Assembly: GCF_002770595.1 (NCBI RefSeq)
Contig: NZ_CP022986.1
Location: forward strand, 620,001 to 684,000
Length of the DNA: 64,000 nucleotides
Origin: Chryseobacterium camelliae
Lineage (GTDB): Bacteria > Bacteroidota > Bacteroidia > Flavobacteriales > Weeksellaceae
Direction of reading: 5' to 3'
The notes beneath the pieces were generated by a model, which saw nothing but the letters and a program-made list of their open reading frames with translations, did no database searches and had not been told where the DNA came from. Both the position numbers and the translations under genes were made by a program. Shown here piece after piece: positions 35,498 through 45,556 of the stretch (the first letter of the stretch is position 1; each line of letters starts with the position of its first letter).

Positions 35498-36463
35498 ATG
35501 AAAATGGAAAAAGACGGCATTATCTCAATAGCGAAAAATACCCTGGACATAGAAATCTCAGAACTTCAGAAATTAAAGAACAGGCTGGATGACGAATTTG
35601 TAAAAGCCGTTGACATCATCCGGTCCGCACAGGGGAAACTCATCATTGTAGGCATCGGAAAGTCGGCCCATGTGGCTAATAAAATCGTCGCTACCCTTAA
35701 TTCTACCGGTACTCCATCCCAGTTCCTGCATGCTTCCGAAGCCATTCACGGAGATTTGGGTGTAATCCAGAAGAGCGATGTCGTACTCTGCATTTCCAAT
35801 TCAGGGAATTCACCTGAAATCATCAATCTGCTGCCTTACCTTAAAAATTATTCTTCAGCCCTGATCGGCATGACCGGCAACAGGAACAGCAAGCTTGCTG
35901 AATTTTCCGAAGTGATCCTGGATACGCATGTGGACACAGAAGCCTGCCCGAACCAGCTGGCCCCTACAAGCTCCACCACTTTACAGATGGCATTAGGCGA
36001 TGCGCTGGCGATCGTACTGATGGAGCTTAACGGCTTCAAAGCCCATGATTTCGCCAAATTCCATCCGGGCGGAAGCCTCGGCAAGAACCTCTTGGCCAGA
36101 GTGAGCGATTTCCTTTCTTCCCAGAAACCACAGGTTGCCGAAACGGCATCCATCAGGGATGTCATTATTTCTATCAGTGGCTCAAGGCACGGAATTACCG
36201 TGGTCACCCGGGAAGATGAAATTATTGGTGTGATTACCGATGGGGACCTTAGAAGGATGCTGATGAAAGGCGAAGACCTTTCCACCATCACGGCCAGGGA
36301 AATTATGTCGCAGAATCCTAAGACCATTGAAAAAGATGCGCTTGCGCGTGAAGCCCTCAGGATTCTTAAAGACAACAACATCGGACAGCTTGTGGTAACG
36401 GAAAACGGAAAATATTTCGGGATCATCGATCTCCATAAATTACTGGACGAAGGCATCAATTAA
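35498..36463 (+). CDS. kdsD: D-arabinose 5-phosphate isomerase (KpsF/GutQ family)
   Basis: The 321-residue protein has an N-terminal SIS domain (IIVGIGKSAHVANKIVATLN, SNSGNSPEIINLLPYLK, FHPGGSLGKNLL) and two C-terminal CBS repeats (about 205-320). It interconverts ribulose 5-phosphate and arabinose 5-phosphate, the first step to KDO for lipopolysaccharide. It is divergent from recQ. The start at 35498 (MKMEKDG) or the ATG at 35504 are both possible. Confidence 0.93.
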   Translation: MKMEKDGIISIAKNTLDIEISELQKLKNRLDDEFVKAVDIIRSAQGKLIIVGIGKSAHVANKIVATLNSTGTPSQFLHASEAIHGDLGVIQKSDVVLCISNSGNSPEIINLLPYLKNYSSALIGMTGNRNSKLAEFSEVILDTHVDTEACPNQLAPTSSTTLQMALGDALAIVLMELNGFKAHDFAKFHPGGSLGKNLLARVSDFLSSQKPQVAETASIRDVIISISGSRHGITVVTREDEIIGVITDGDLRRMLMKGEDLSTITAREIMSQNPKTIEKDALAREALRILKDNNIGQLVVTENGKYFGIIDLHKLLDEGIN

Positions 36464-36609
36464 GCACGAAACAAGCAGTTCCGGACCACGGTACACCATC
36501 GGTGAATACAATCATTAACATAGCTGGCCTTTTTTCTGTGATATCGTGCGCAACGTGCTGCTTAATAAGAACTTTTTTTCATACATTTGGGTCTTAAAAA
36601 TTGTATTCT

Positions 36610-37437
36610 GTGAGTGAGGGAAAAGAAATGTCTTTTTGGGGGCATATCGGGGAACTAAGGGGTCATCTGATCCGTTCAATCCTGGCAATTGTGGTTGCTG
36701 CGTTTGTTATTGGTTTCAATATCAACTGGATCATGGACCATATCTTTTTCGGTCCTACGCGTAATGACTTCCCTACGTTCAGGGTAGTCAATCATTTCTC
36801 CAGAATGATTCTGGGTGAAGACAGCATCCATCTGCCGAAAGATTTCCCTGTGCGTGTACAGAGGCTTTACCAGCAGTTCAATGTGATGATGGCCGTATCT
36901 ATCTTCGGAGGTATCGTGGCGGCTTTCCCATATATTGTATGGGAATTATGGAGGTTCATAAGCCCTGCCCTGCATCCTAAAGAAAGAAAAAATTCTATAT
37001 TCATCATCAATTCCGTATGGATTCTTTTTATGGTCGGTGTATTATGCGGATATTTCCTGATCCTGCCGTTTGCCGTGAATTTCGGGGTAATTTTCAAGAT
37101 TTCGGATATCATTGTTCCACTGTATGACCTGAGTGATTATACCACATTGTTTTTACAGGTTATCTTGGGGATGGGCATTATCTTCCTTTTCCCGGTACTG
37201 ATATACTTCCTGACTACATTAGGCATTCTGACACCGACATTCATGAAAACCTACCGTCGCCATGCGATCGTACTGATCATGGTCGTAGCAGCAATCATTA
37301 CCCCTGCAGATGTTTTAAGCATGATCATGGCAGCACTGCCGCTGATCATCCTCTATGAATTCAGCATTATGATGTGTGCCTATACGCATAAAAAGCTCCA
37401 GAAAGCAGCTGCCAATCTACCGGCTGTACAAGAATAA
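36610..37437 (+). CDS. tatC: Twin-arginine translocase subunit TatC
   Basis: The 275-residue membrane protein has six helices and the conserved SFWGHIGELRGHLIRS near the N-terminus, plus the FFGPTRNDFPTF and YVIWELWRFISPALHP loops typical of TatC. It recognises twin-arginine signal peptides and moves folded proteins across the inner membrane. GTG at 36610 is chosen as start; a TTG at 36601 and an ATG at 36628 are alternatives. A -7 box TACATTTG lies at 36582-36589. tatA is not next to it. Confidence 0.95.
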   Translation: MSEGKEMSFWGHIGELRGHLIRSILAIVVAAFVIGFNINWIMDHIFFGPTRNDFPTFRVVNHFSRMILGEDSIHLPKDFPVRVQRLYQQFNVMMAVSIFGGIVAAFPYIVWELWRFISPALHPKERKNSIFIINSVWILFMVGVLCGYFLILPFAVNFGVIFKISDIIVPLYDLSDYTTLFLQVILGMGIIFLFPVLIYFLTTLGILTPTFMKTYRRHAIVLIMVVAAIITPADVLSMIMAALPLIILYEFSIMMCAYTHKKLQKAAANLPAVQE

Positions 37438-37461
37438 CTGATCAGATCAGAATTAAAACAG

Positions 37462-37490
37462 ATCCCGCAGGCACCTGCGGGATTTTTTAT
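37462..37490 (+). terminator. Terminator of tatC
   Basis: Perfect 10-bp stem ATCCCGCAGG / CCTGCGGGAT with a two-base loop, followed by TTTTTATT. Confidence 0.9.
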
Positions 37491-37574
37491 TGCATCCTGA
37501 TGCCGGTATTTCCTCTTGGCAAAACGAGATTACATGAATTAATTTTATATTTTTGGTTGTATTATTTAATTGCA

Positions 37575-39203
37575 ATGAAAAAGCTGACTTTTACGCTTGT
37601 TTTAATTTCAGGACTCGCCTTCGGGCAATTGTCCGAAAAAAACAAGGTCTTTACCCGACAGGATACCCTAAAAGGATCAAATACAAAATTCCGTGATTTC
37701 TGGGACGTTAAAAAGTATGACCTGTCCGTTGAACCTGATTTTGAAGCCAAAAGCATCAGGGGTAACAATATAATCAGCTTGCAGATTACTAAGGACATTG
37801 CCAATCCTGTCTTTCAGATCGACCTCCAGCAGCCAATGAAGGCCGATAAGGTTGAAGCCTCATTCCCGATGGAATATAAACAGGATGGTGACTTTATTTT
37901 TATTACCGCTAAAAAAACCTTCAAAAAAGGGGAACAATATACCATTACTGTACAGTATTCCGGAAATCCCAGGATTGCCAAAATGCCGCCTTGGGACGGC
38001 GGATGGGTATTCACCAGGGATGAAAAGGGAAATCCGTGGATGAGCGTTGCCGACGAAGGTATCGGTGCTTCCGTCTGGCTTCCTACCAAAGATATCTGGA
38101 GCGATGAGCCGGACCAGGGCATGATTATGAAAATTATTGCCCCGAAAGGCCTAATAGGTGTAGGAAACGGCAGGCTGACCAGTACGAAAACAGATGGCGA
38201 TAAAACTATCTATACCTGGGAAGTGAAAAACCCGATCAATGCGTATTCCATCATCCCGAGCATTGGTAAATATACCAACTTCAAGGATACCTTTAAAGGC
38301 GAGAAAGGCAAGCTGGACCTGGATTACTGGGTACTCGACTATAATATTGACAAGGCTAAAAAACAGTTCCGGCAGGTACAACCGATGCTTTCCGCTTTTG
38401 AATACTGGTTCGGCCCCTATCCTTTTTATGAGGATTCCTACAAATTGGTGGAAACCCCTTATCTCGGCATGGAACACCAGAGCAACGTAGGATATGGAAA
38501 CGGATATCAAAACGGATACTTAGGAAGGGATCTTTCGGGAACGGGAGTCGGGCTTAACTGGGATTTCATCATCATCCATGAAAGCGGGCACGAATGGTTT
38601 GCCAACAATATAACGGCAAAAGACCAGGCGGATATGTGGATCCATGAAAGCTTTACGAATTATTCTGAAGTTCTGTTTACCGAACGGTATATGGATAAAA
38701 AGTCAGCAGAAGCCTATGCGTTGGGAATCAGGAAACTTATTCAGAACGATACTCCGATTATCGGTAAATACGGTGTGCGGAATGAAGGCAGCGGAGATAT
38801 GTATCCCAAAGGCGCAAGCATGATCCATACCATCCGCCAGGTTATTAATGATGATGAAAAATTCAGGCAGATCTTAAGGGGGCTGAATAAGGATTTCTAT
38901 CACCAGACCGTAAGCACACAGCAGGTAGAGCAATACATCTCTAAAAAGTCGGGTATTGATTTTTCTACGGTATTCAGCCAATACCTGAGAACGACCAAAA
39001 TTCCTGTCCTGGAATATTCGCAGAAAGGAGAAGCACTGACATTCCGGTACACGAATGCCATTAAAAATTTCAGGCTCCCGATAAGGACAGAGTCCGGAGA
39101 GACAATCAACCCTACTGAAAACTGGCAGACCGTGAAACTCAACAGCGGAACACCCGTAAGCTTCAATAAAAACTACTATATCAACTATAAAAAAGTTCAG
39201 TAG
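37575..39203 (+). CDS. M1 family metallopeptidase, secreted
   Basis: The 542-residue protein starts at the ATG at 37575, giving a signal peptide (MKKLTFTLVLISGLAFGQ). The M1 exopeptidase signature is intact: GMEHQSNVGYGNG replaces the GAMEN loop, and the zinc site HESGHEWFANN near residue 334 is followed by the third ligand in WIHESFTNYSE. It acts in the periplasm or outside on peptide N-termini. The protein is shorter than the large aminopeptidase N and lacks its C-terminal ARM-type region. Confidence 0.92.
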   Translation: MKKLTFTLVLISGLAFGQLSEKNKVFTRQDTLKGSNTKFRDFWDVKKYDLSVEPDFEAKSIRGNNIISLQITKDIANPVFQIDLQQPMKADKVEASFPMEYKQDGDFIFITAKKTFKKGEQYTITVQYSGNPRIAKMPPWDGGWVFTRDEKGNPWMSVADEGIGASVWLPTKDIWSDEPDQGMIMKIIAPKGLIGVGNGRLTSTKTDGDKTIYTWEVKNPINAYSIIPSIGKYTNFKDTFKGEKGKLDLDYWVLDYNIDKAKKQFRQVQPMLSAFEYWFGPYPFYEDSYKLVETPYLGMEHQSNVGYGNGYQNGYLGRDLSGTGVGLNWDFIIIHESGHEWFANNITAKDQADMWIHESFTNYSEVLFTERYMDKKSAEAYALGIRKLIQNDTPIIGKYGVRNEGSGDMYPKGASMIHTIRQVINDDEKFRQILRGLNKDFYHQTVSTQQVEQYISKKSGIDFSTVFSQYLRTTKIPVLEYSQKGEALTFRYTNAIKNFRLPIRTESGETINPTENWQTVKLNSGTPVSFNKNYYINYKKVQ

Positions 39204-39374
39204 CCGACTGGTTATTTAAAGTCGATCCGTTACAGGATTTGCTTTCTTTTTTTCATCAATACCGGCAAATAGGTGACCTTTATTGATGTTTGATGATCAA
39301 AATTAAGAAAACTTTAATATTCTTTCTGTAACAAAAATATAATTTAACCAACTTACTCAATAAATGTAATCTCA

Positions 39375-41231
39375 ATGAAAAAATTAGCACTGAGTGCAGG
39401 TATACTGGCCGCTTTCTGGGCCCATGCACAGTCTGTAAAGACGACCATAGACCTTGTGAACGTAAAGGATGACAAAGTGGCCGTGACCATGGAGTTTCCT
39501 GCCATGAAAACCGGGGATGTCAAGTTCCATTTCCCTAAAACGGTTCCCGGAACGTATTCGGAAGATGATTACGGAAGGTTTATCGAGGGAATTAAGTTTT
39601 ATGACCGTAAAGGAAAAGAGCTTACCTATACAAAAGTCGATGACAATACTTATGCCCTGAAAAATGCACAGGCCCTGAACAAGGTTACATATCTGGTGAA
39701 TGACAGTTTTGATGACGAAATGGATGCCTCCAAGCATAAAGCGGTTTTCTCACCGTCCGGAACGGACATCGAGGAAGGGAAAGTATACCTGATCAATACC
39801 CATGGGTTTATCGGGTATATTGACAATATGCAGGATGTACCTTACCAGCTGGTGATTCAGAAGCCCGCCGATTTCTACGGAACCACTGCTCTGGTTGACC
39901 AAGATAAATCTGATGCTACCGATACTTATACGCTGGCCAACTATGCGAAAGTAACGGACTCTCCGCTGATGTATACCAAACCGGATTATATTACCTTCAA
40001 TGCAGGGGGAATGGATCTTGTCCTGGGTATCTATTCGCCTTCGGGAACGTATAAAGCCGCAGATTTCAAAGACAACCTGGAAAAAATGGTGGTTGCGCAG
40101 AAAAAATTCCTGGGCGACATGAACACCAACAAAAAATATGCGATCATGCTGTATCTGGCAGGTCCGCAGGGTCCTCAGATCAAAGGTTTCGGAGCATTGG
40201 AGCATCATGAGTCTACCAGCGTTGTATTGCCGGAAATGATGCCGAAAGACATGATCGACAAGACACTTACCGACGTGGTATCCCATGAGTTTTTCCATAC
40301 CGTAAATCCGCTGAAGACCCATTCTGAGGAAATCCATTATTTTGATTATGCCAATCCTAAAATGTCGCAGCACCTGTGGATGTATGAAGGAGGAACGGAA
40401 TATTTCGCCAACCTGTTCCAGATACAGGAAGGACTGATCGATAAGAATGAGTTCCTGAAAAGGATGAATGAGAAGATCACGAACTCCAAGAACTATGATG
40501 ACACCATGCCGTTTACGGTCATGAGCAAAAATATCCTGAAAGAGCCTTATAAAGACCAGTACAGGAATGTATATGAAAAAGGAGCGCTTCTGGCCATGTG
40601 CATGGATATCGAGCTCAGGAAACTTTCCAATGGCGAAATGGGCTACCGGGATATGATCCGTAAATTATCCCAGCGTTTCGGTGAAAACAAGCCTTTCAAG
40701 GATGACAAACTGATTGACGAGCTGGTAACCATTACCGGGTATCCGCAGGTGAAGGATTTTTATAACAAATATATTGCAGGCAACCAGCCTACGCCTTACC
40801 AGCAATACCTCAGCATGGTAGGTGTAGAGGTAAAAAAGCAGGAAACTCCGCCGGTATTCTGGTTTATCAAGGATCCTAACCAAACGGGATATAACGAAAA
40901 GAACAAGACGTTTATTTTCGATGAGAATTCACCGCTCTCCCCTTTCTCAAAGAGTATCGGGTTTAAGATTACGGATGAGGTCCTTGCGCTGGACGGTAAA
41001 ACTGTGAATATCCAGAATGTACAGGAGTTCATCAATTATTCCAAGACGATCAAGGAAGGACAGCCGGTTACGGTAACTGTTTTAAGAAAGAACGGTGATA
41101 AGACGGATAAAATTGAACTGAAAGGAAAAGCCATCTTAGATAAGCTGACGATGGAAACGCTGGAATGGAAAGAAACCCCTAGTCCGGAAGAGCAGAAGCT
41201 GCGCGATCAGTGGCTGACCGGTAAGAAATAA
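39375..41231 (+). CDS. M61 family metallopeptidase with PDZ domain
   Basis: The 618-residue protein has a signal peptide (ending AAFWAHAQ), an M61 N-terminal beta domain, a thermolysin-like catalytic domain with HEFFHTVNPL near residue 303 and a glutamate in YEGGTEYFANLFQ, and a C-terminal PDZ-like domain (GFKITDEVLALDGKTVNIQN). M61 peptidases release N-terminal glycine or alanine and are secreted. It follows the M1 gene by 171 bases; the two probably work on extracellular peptides together. Confidence 0.92.
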   Translation: MKKLALSAGILAAFWAHAQSVKTTIDLVNVKDDKVAVTMEFPAMKTGDVKFHFPKTVPGTYSEDDYGRFIEGIKFYDRKGKELTYTKVDDNTYALKNAQALNKVTYLVNDSFDDEMDASKHKAVFSPSGTDIEEGKVYLINTHGFIGYIDNMQDVPYQLVIQKPADFYGTTALVDQDKSDATDTYTLANYAKVTDSPLMYTKPDYITFNAGGMDLVLGIYSPSGTYKAADFKDNLEKMVVAQKKFLGDMNTNKKYAIMLYLAGPQGPQIKGFGALEHHESTSVVLPEMMPKDMIDKTLTDVVSHEFFHTVNPLKTHSEEIHYFDYANPKMSQHLWMYEGGTEYFANLFQIQEGLIDKNEFLKRMNEKITNSKNYDDTMPFTVMSKNILKEPYKDQYRNVYEKGALLAMCMDIELRKLSNGEMGYRDMIRKLSQRFGENKPFKDDKLIDELVTITGYPQVKDFYNKYIAGNQPTPYQQYLSMVGVEVKKQETPPVFWFIKDPNQTGYNEKNKTFIFDENSPLSPFSKSIGFKITDEVLALDGKTVNIQNVQEFINYSKTIKEGQPVTVTVLRKNGDKTDKIELKGKAILDKLTMETLEWKETPSPEEQKLRDQWLTGKK

Positions 41232-41256
41232 CCGGACCCGATATCCATATACATAT

Positions 41257-41287
41257 AAAAGCAGGGAAATGATCCCTGCTTTTTGTT
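41257..41287. terminator. Bidirectional terminator
   Basis: Perfect 11-bp stem AAAAGCAGGGA / TCCCTGCTTTT between the converging M61 and histidine kinase genes; T-runs follow on the plus strand and weaker ones on the minus strand. Confidence 0.85.
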
Positions 41288-41290
41288 TTT

Positions 41291-42445
41291 TTATGATTTC
41301 CTGATGGTAATCCTGAATGTTGTCCCTTTTCCCACCTCCGTATGGGCAATCCTGATATCGCCGTTGTGGTATTCCTGTACCACTCTTTTTGCTAGTGAAA
41401 GGCCCAGTCCCCATCCCCTTTTCTTGGTAGAATACCCCGGTTTGAAAGCATTGGATGCCTGCCTTTTGGTCATGCCGGTTCCGGTATCTTTCACTTCAAC
41501 CAGGATATTTTTATTCTTCTCAAATACGGACATGATCAGTGTTCCTTCTCCTTTCATGGCATCTACTGCATTTTTTACCAGGTTTTCAATCACCCAGCTC
41601 ATTAGGATTTTATTATGTGGCACCTGGATGTCATAAGCCGGAAGCTGAAGGCTGAAATTAACTTTTCTTGAAATCCTGGTTTTCAGGTAATCGTAATTGT
41701 CCTGTATGGTGGTATTGAAATTCCTGTCGTTAAGTTCGGGAACAGAGCCGATTTTGGAAAACCTTTCCGAGATGGTCCGGAGCCTTTCAATATCTTTTTC
41801 GATTTCATAGACCCCTTCGGAATCCGGATGTTCCAGTTTCATGATCTCGATCCATCCGATCATAGAAGATAAAGGTGTCCCGATCTGATGGGCGGTTTCC
41901 TTGGCAAGGCCTGCCCAAAGATAACCTTCATCAGTCTTTTTAATCGTCCTCAGGAACCAGAAAGAAAAAAGGAAATAGCTTAAGATAAAAAATCCCAGGA
42001 TATATGGGGAATACCTAAGGTTGTTCAGTAACCTGGAGTTATCATAATACACAAACTGATTATTCTGGTTGGGAAATTTCAGTTCGATAGGCGGATAATG
42101 CTGCGCCATCTGTTTGGCCATCAGGATAATCTCCTTAGGGTCATTTTCAATTTCCCGGGGAATATTTTTAGAATCGATAATCTGGTCCTCTTTATCGAGG
42201 ATAATGACCGGAATAGTGGTATTTGAACTGTAGATCTGCAGGATTAGCGACTGGATTTCCAGGCTTGGCGTGGTTACCTCCTGCTGAAATTTCAGGGCGC
42301 TTACCAGAATATCCACCCTTTTGATTTCTTCTTTCCTGAGGAAATTGAACAGGATGGTTGAGGCGATGACAATAGTAACTACCACGACCGTCATCAGGGA
42401 AAAAATGATCCAGTTATTTAACCGTGCTAAAATGGATTTTCTCAA
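41291..42445 (-). CDS. Sensor histidine kinase, orphan
   Basis: The 384-residue protein has two membrane helices (about 12-35 and 145-165) with a periplasmic or extracytoplasmic loop. The H box is AKETAHQIGTPLSSMIGWIE near residue 184, the N box NLVKNAVDAM, the G1 box DTGTGM and the G2 box GWGLGLSLAKR. The kinase would phosphorylate a response regulator, but none is encoded nearby. It lies eight bases after the PBP4 gene, which suggests control of or response to cell wall state. Confidence 0.93.
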   Translation of the reverse strand: MRKSILARLNNWIIFSLMTVVVVTIVIASTILFNFLRKEEIKRVDILVSALKFQQEVTTPSLEIQSLILQIYSSNTTIPVIILDKEDQIIDSKNIPREIENDPKEIILMAKQMAQHYPPIELKFPNQNNQFVYYDNSRLLNNLRYSPYILGFFILSYFLFSFWFLRTIKKTDEGYLWAGLAKETAHQIGTPLSSMIGWIEIMKLEHPDSEGVYEIEKDIERLRTISERFSKIGSVPELNDRNFNTTIQDNYDYLKTRISRKVNFSLQLPAYDIQVPHNKILMSWVIENLVKNAVDAMKGEGTLIMSVFEKNKNILVEVKDTGTGMTKRQASNAFKPGYSTKKRGWGLGLSLAKRVVQEYHNGDIRIAHTEVGKGTTFRITIRKS

Positions 42446-42453
42446 AACATTTT

Positions 42454-43827
42454 TTATTTTAATACATTCAGGATTTTCTGGAGTTCGGTACTGCCGCTGC
42501 CCTGGTAATTATTGATAATAATGGAAAACACATATTTCTTTCCGTCACCTGCTGTCTGATAGCCTGCGTAGGATTTGGTATCTCGCATGGTGCCGCTTTT
42601 CATTTTCATTCCGTTGTCCTGAACCGGGAACCCGTCGTAATAGGCTTCAAACCAGGGCTGTTTTTTAGCATACAGCAGGGCCTGCACTTCTGCTTTGGCA
42701 GAAACGTAGTTTTGCGGAGAGAGACCACTGCCGTCTGCAAAATTAATCATATTCCCGTTGATCCCTTTGGACCTCCAGAATTCCTTAAGATACGCTACGC
42801 CGCTTTTAAAAGAAGGATTACCGGTTTTCTCCTTTGCCAGTGTCTTGATCAGCGTTTCTCCGTATAAATTGATACTTTTACGCAGGAACCAGTAAATAAT
42901 ATTTTTTAAAGGTGGTGATTGATACGTGAAAACGATGTGTTTTTTCTCATCCGATGGTATTGTTTCGCCATCCGCCTCCATGCGGGAAACTGTTTTAACC
43001 TTTCCTGAATATTCAATCCCCGACTCCTTTAGCCACTGCCTGATCTCCACACCCAGTTGCAACGGAGGGTCCGGTGTTGCCCCTGATACGGTCACCGTTT
43101 TTGCGGCAGGTAATGTCCCGTTGATCAGTGCCACATCGGAATGCGGCGCAGTAAAAATAAGGCTGTGGTCTGAATTTCCGTCGGCCTTCAGGTCATTAAG
43201 CCACCTGACGCCTTCAAGCGGGTAAGAAAAACTTCTGAACTCAGTTCCTTTGATGTTGATATCAAACTGGTTTTCGCGCCAGTTGATTCCCCATACGCCG
43301 GCGCCGTAATAATTCCCGAGGTCATCCCATGGCCATCCGCCCGGAATGGTCTGATGATCAAAGTAAGAATCATCAATGATCAGGTCACCGGTAATTTTGG
43401 TGATTCCTGAATTATGAAGGGCTTCAATCAGCTTCTTCTTGAACTGTTCCGGCTTATAGCCGTCATACCGCCAGCTTCCTAAGGTAGGATCTCCGTTGGA
43501 GCTCACAAAGAGATTCCCATTGAGCACCTGATTGGCAATCTTCCCGGAATGGCTGACCGTTGTCGTATAGGTGTAATTGCTGCCTAATATTTCCAGGGCG
43601 GCCGCTGCCGTAAAAATCTTCTGTGTGGAGGCGGTGGAAAGCCCGCGGTTCCCGTTATACTCATAGACTTTGTTTCCGCTTTCATCGGAGACATAGAATG
43701 ACAGGCCGGATGAAACTGCGGCCGGAGAATCCATCAGGCTCATGGTGGCTTTCTCAAGCTTCTGTGCGGTATCCTGGGCAAAAACGGCCTGTGCAGAACA
43801 CATCAGGACTATAAAAGTCTTCTTCAT
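42454..43827 (-). CDS. dacB: D-alanyl-D-alanine carboxypeptidase/endopeptidase (PBP4)
   Basis: The 457-residue protein has a signal peptide (ending QAVFAQ) and the three PBP4 active-site motifs: SxxK in STASTQKIFTAAAALEIL near residue 70, the SxN-type FADGSGLSPQNYVSA, and KSG in MKMKSGTMRDTKSYAGY near residue 407. It trims or cuts peptidoglycan peptides in the periplasm. It precedes the histidine kinase gene in the same unit. Confidence 0.92.
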   Translation of the reverse strand: MKKTFIVLMCSAQAVFAQDTAQKLEKATMSLMDSPAAVSSGLSFYVSDESGNKVYEYNGNRGLSTASTQKIFTAAAALEILGSNYTYTTTVSHSGKIANQVLNGNLFVSSNGDPTLGSWRYDGYKPEQFKKKLIEALHNSGITKITGDLIIDDSYFDHQTIPGGWPWDDLGNYYGAGVWGINWRENQFDINIKGTEFRSFSYPLEGVRWLNDLKADGNSDHSLIFTAPHSDVALINGTLPAAKTVTVSGATPDPPLQLGVEIRQWLKESGIEYSGKVKTVSRMEADGETIPSDEKKHIVFTYQSPPLKNIIYWFLRKSINLYGETLIKTLAKEKTGNPSFKSGVAYLKEFWRSKGINGNMINFADGSGLSPQNYVSAKAEVQALLYAKKQPWFEAYYDGFPVQDNGMKMKSGTMRDTKSYAGYQTAGDGKKYVFSIIINNYQGSGSTELQKILNVLK

Positions 43828-43934
43828 GAAAATTTCAGATTAAATTATGCTTTCATCCAAATGTAATAAAAATTAAAAGACAGAAATGGCATATCCATGA
43901 CTACAGATGACTGCATTATATAAAGATATAAGAT

Positions 43935-44627
43935 TTACAATTCACTTCCCGGACCTATTTCATAGGGTTCTTTTCCGGGTTCGAAAATCCGTGTCAGTTC
44001 ACTTCCTTCAACCGTTATCGTATTTCCTTTTCTCCTGATCCAGTTGCCTTCACGCAATCCTACCACCTTAAGGTTATTTTGGGTAAGGAACTCCCGGATT
44101 CTGGTTTCCCGGGTCTCACCATTGTGCTTTAATCCCGGATCCGGATCCAGGTAATGAGGGTTGAGGTTAAAGGGAACCAGCCCCATACAGTCGAAGCTCG
44201 ACGGATATACGATTGGCATATCATTCGTCGTTTTCATATTCTGTCCCCCGATATTGCTTCCGGCACTGCAGCCGAGATACGGCTTCCCGCTTTCTATGTT
44301 TTGCTTAAGAAGCTTCATCAGGCCCTCTTCATGAAGGGTTTTAACCAGCAGGAAAGTATTTCCGCCTCCGGTAAAAAAAGCCAGGGCATGATCGACAGCC
44401 TGTTTCATGTCTTCAAATTCGTGCAGTCCCTTAACTTTTATATTCAGGGTTTCAAAAAACGCCCTGGCTTTTGCCGTATAGTCGTCATGGGAAATCCCGC
44501 CGGGCCTGGCAAACGGGATGAATACAAGTTCATCAATCCCGGTGTAGAGATCAGTTAATTCTTCCCGTAAATATTCCAGATAAGAGCCTCCGTATAAAGT
44601 AGAGGTTGATGCCAGTATGATATTCAT
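43935..44627 (-). CDS. pepE: Dipeptidase E (peptidase family S51)
   Basis: The 230-residue protein starts at the ATG at 44627 (MNIILASTSTLYGGSYLEYL). The nucleophile serine is in YLGCSAGSNIGGQNM and the glycine-rich FFTGGGNTFLLVKTL precedes it. PepE hydrolyses dipeptides with N-terminal aspartate. It shares the S51 fold with the cyanophycinase at 5528-6418 and could take part in using aspartyl dipeptides; that link is inference. Confidence 0.92.
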   Translation of the reverse strand: MNIILASTSTLYGGSYLEYLREELTDLYTGIDELVFIPFARPGGISHDDYTAKARAFFETLNIKVKGLHEFEDMKQAVDHALAFFTGGGNTFLLVKTLHEEGLMKLLKQNIESGKPYLGCSAGSNIGGQNMKTTNDMPIVYPSSFDCMGLVPFNLNPHYLDPDPGLKHNGETRETRIREFLTQNNLKVVGLREGNWIRRKGNTITVEGSELTRIFEPGKEPYEIGPGSEL

Positions 44628-44809
44628 ATAGTGTAATTGCATTAGATTGCCTCACAAAGATAGCCAGGATCGGCATGAATCAAAAATTAATATAAAAAAA
44701 TATGTCAACCCGTTAATATTTTCTAAAAAAGCTTAAGGGTTCTAAATTTAATTTTTTTAATAGGATTTTTATTGGTTACCTTTAATCAAGTTTTAAAAAT
44801 ATAGGAATT

Positions 44810-45376
44810 ATGAAAATGAATAGAATGAACAGCAAAAACCTTTTATTAGGACTCATGCTAACCGGAGGTGCATTTTTTGCACAGGCACAGAATACACAGA
44901 CAGATACTGCTGCTGCAGCCACGAACACCACTGCTGCGGTACAGCAAACCCCGGCTGGTTCCGGAATCGATGATCTGAAAAAGAAAATCGAAGCCAACCC
45001 GAAAGATATGGAATCCATGGCAAAACTGGCTACTGCATATCAGGATGCATCAGACTGGACCAATGCCATTGATACCTGGAAAAAGATATCAGCCATCTTA
45101 CCCGACTGGGCACCGTCATACTATAGCCAGGCATATGCCTATCAGTCTGCCAAGGACGATGCCAATGCAAAAATCGCTTACGAAAAGTATATTGCAACTG
45201 TGAAGCCCGGAGAGGTAGAACAGAATAAGAAAAATTTAGCCTATGCTTATTTTTACCTGGCCTTTACCGAACAGCAGAGCAATAAAGATAAGGCTAAAGA
45301 GCATATCGCCAAATCCTTACAATACGATCCTTCCAATCAGGATGCCTTAAAGCTCAGCAAAGCTTTAAATTCATAA
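44810..45376 (+). CDS. Secreted TPR-repeat protein
   Basis: The 188-residue product has a signal peptide (ending GGAFFAQAQ), an Ala/Thr-rich linker, and three TPR units from about residue 60 (KLATAYQDASDWTNAIDTWK, YYSQAYAYQSAKDDANAKIA, and AYAYFYLAFTEQQSNKDKAK). It probably works as a periplasmic binding scaffold. Function unknown. Confidence 0.8.
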   Translation: MKMNRMNSKNLLLGLMLTGGAFFAQAQNTQTDTAAAATNTTAAVQQTPAGSGIDDLKKKIEANPKDMESMAKLATAYQDASDWTNAIDTWKKISAILPDWAPSYYSQAYAYQSAKDDANAKIAYEKYIATVKPGEVEQNKKNLAYAYFYLAFTEQQSNKDKAKEHIAKSLQYDPSNQDALKLSKALNS

Positions 45377-45412
45377 ACAAAGAGATCCGGAAAGCTCCGG
45401 ATCTCTTTGTTT
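45375..45412 (+). terminator. Terminator of the TPR gene
   Basis: Perfect 16-bp stem (45375-45390 with 45397-45412), loop AAAGCT, T-rich right end. Confidence 0.9.
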
Positions 45413-45525
45413 TAACGTATTCTATCCTCATCAACTTTAATTTGAGAGCTTAGATTTTACCGGCTGTAGATGGAAATTAGGCGTAAAGCTTTCGCAAATT
45501 AATTTCCCACTCAGGAAGGAATGTT

Positions 45526-45533
45526 TATCTTTG
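45526..45533 (+). promoter_or_regulatory. Predicted -7 box of the transaldolase gene
   Basis: TATCTTTG 23 bases upstream of the ATG at 45557. It would make the upstream in-frame start at 45521 impossible, supporting the ATG used here. Confidence 0.5.
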
Positions 45534-45556
45534 CACCAATAAATCTAATAGAACGA

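Noticed and set aside
43935..44627. Second cyanophycinase
   Set aside because: It shares the S51 fold, but length and motifs match dipeptidase E.
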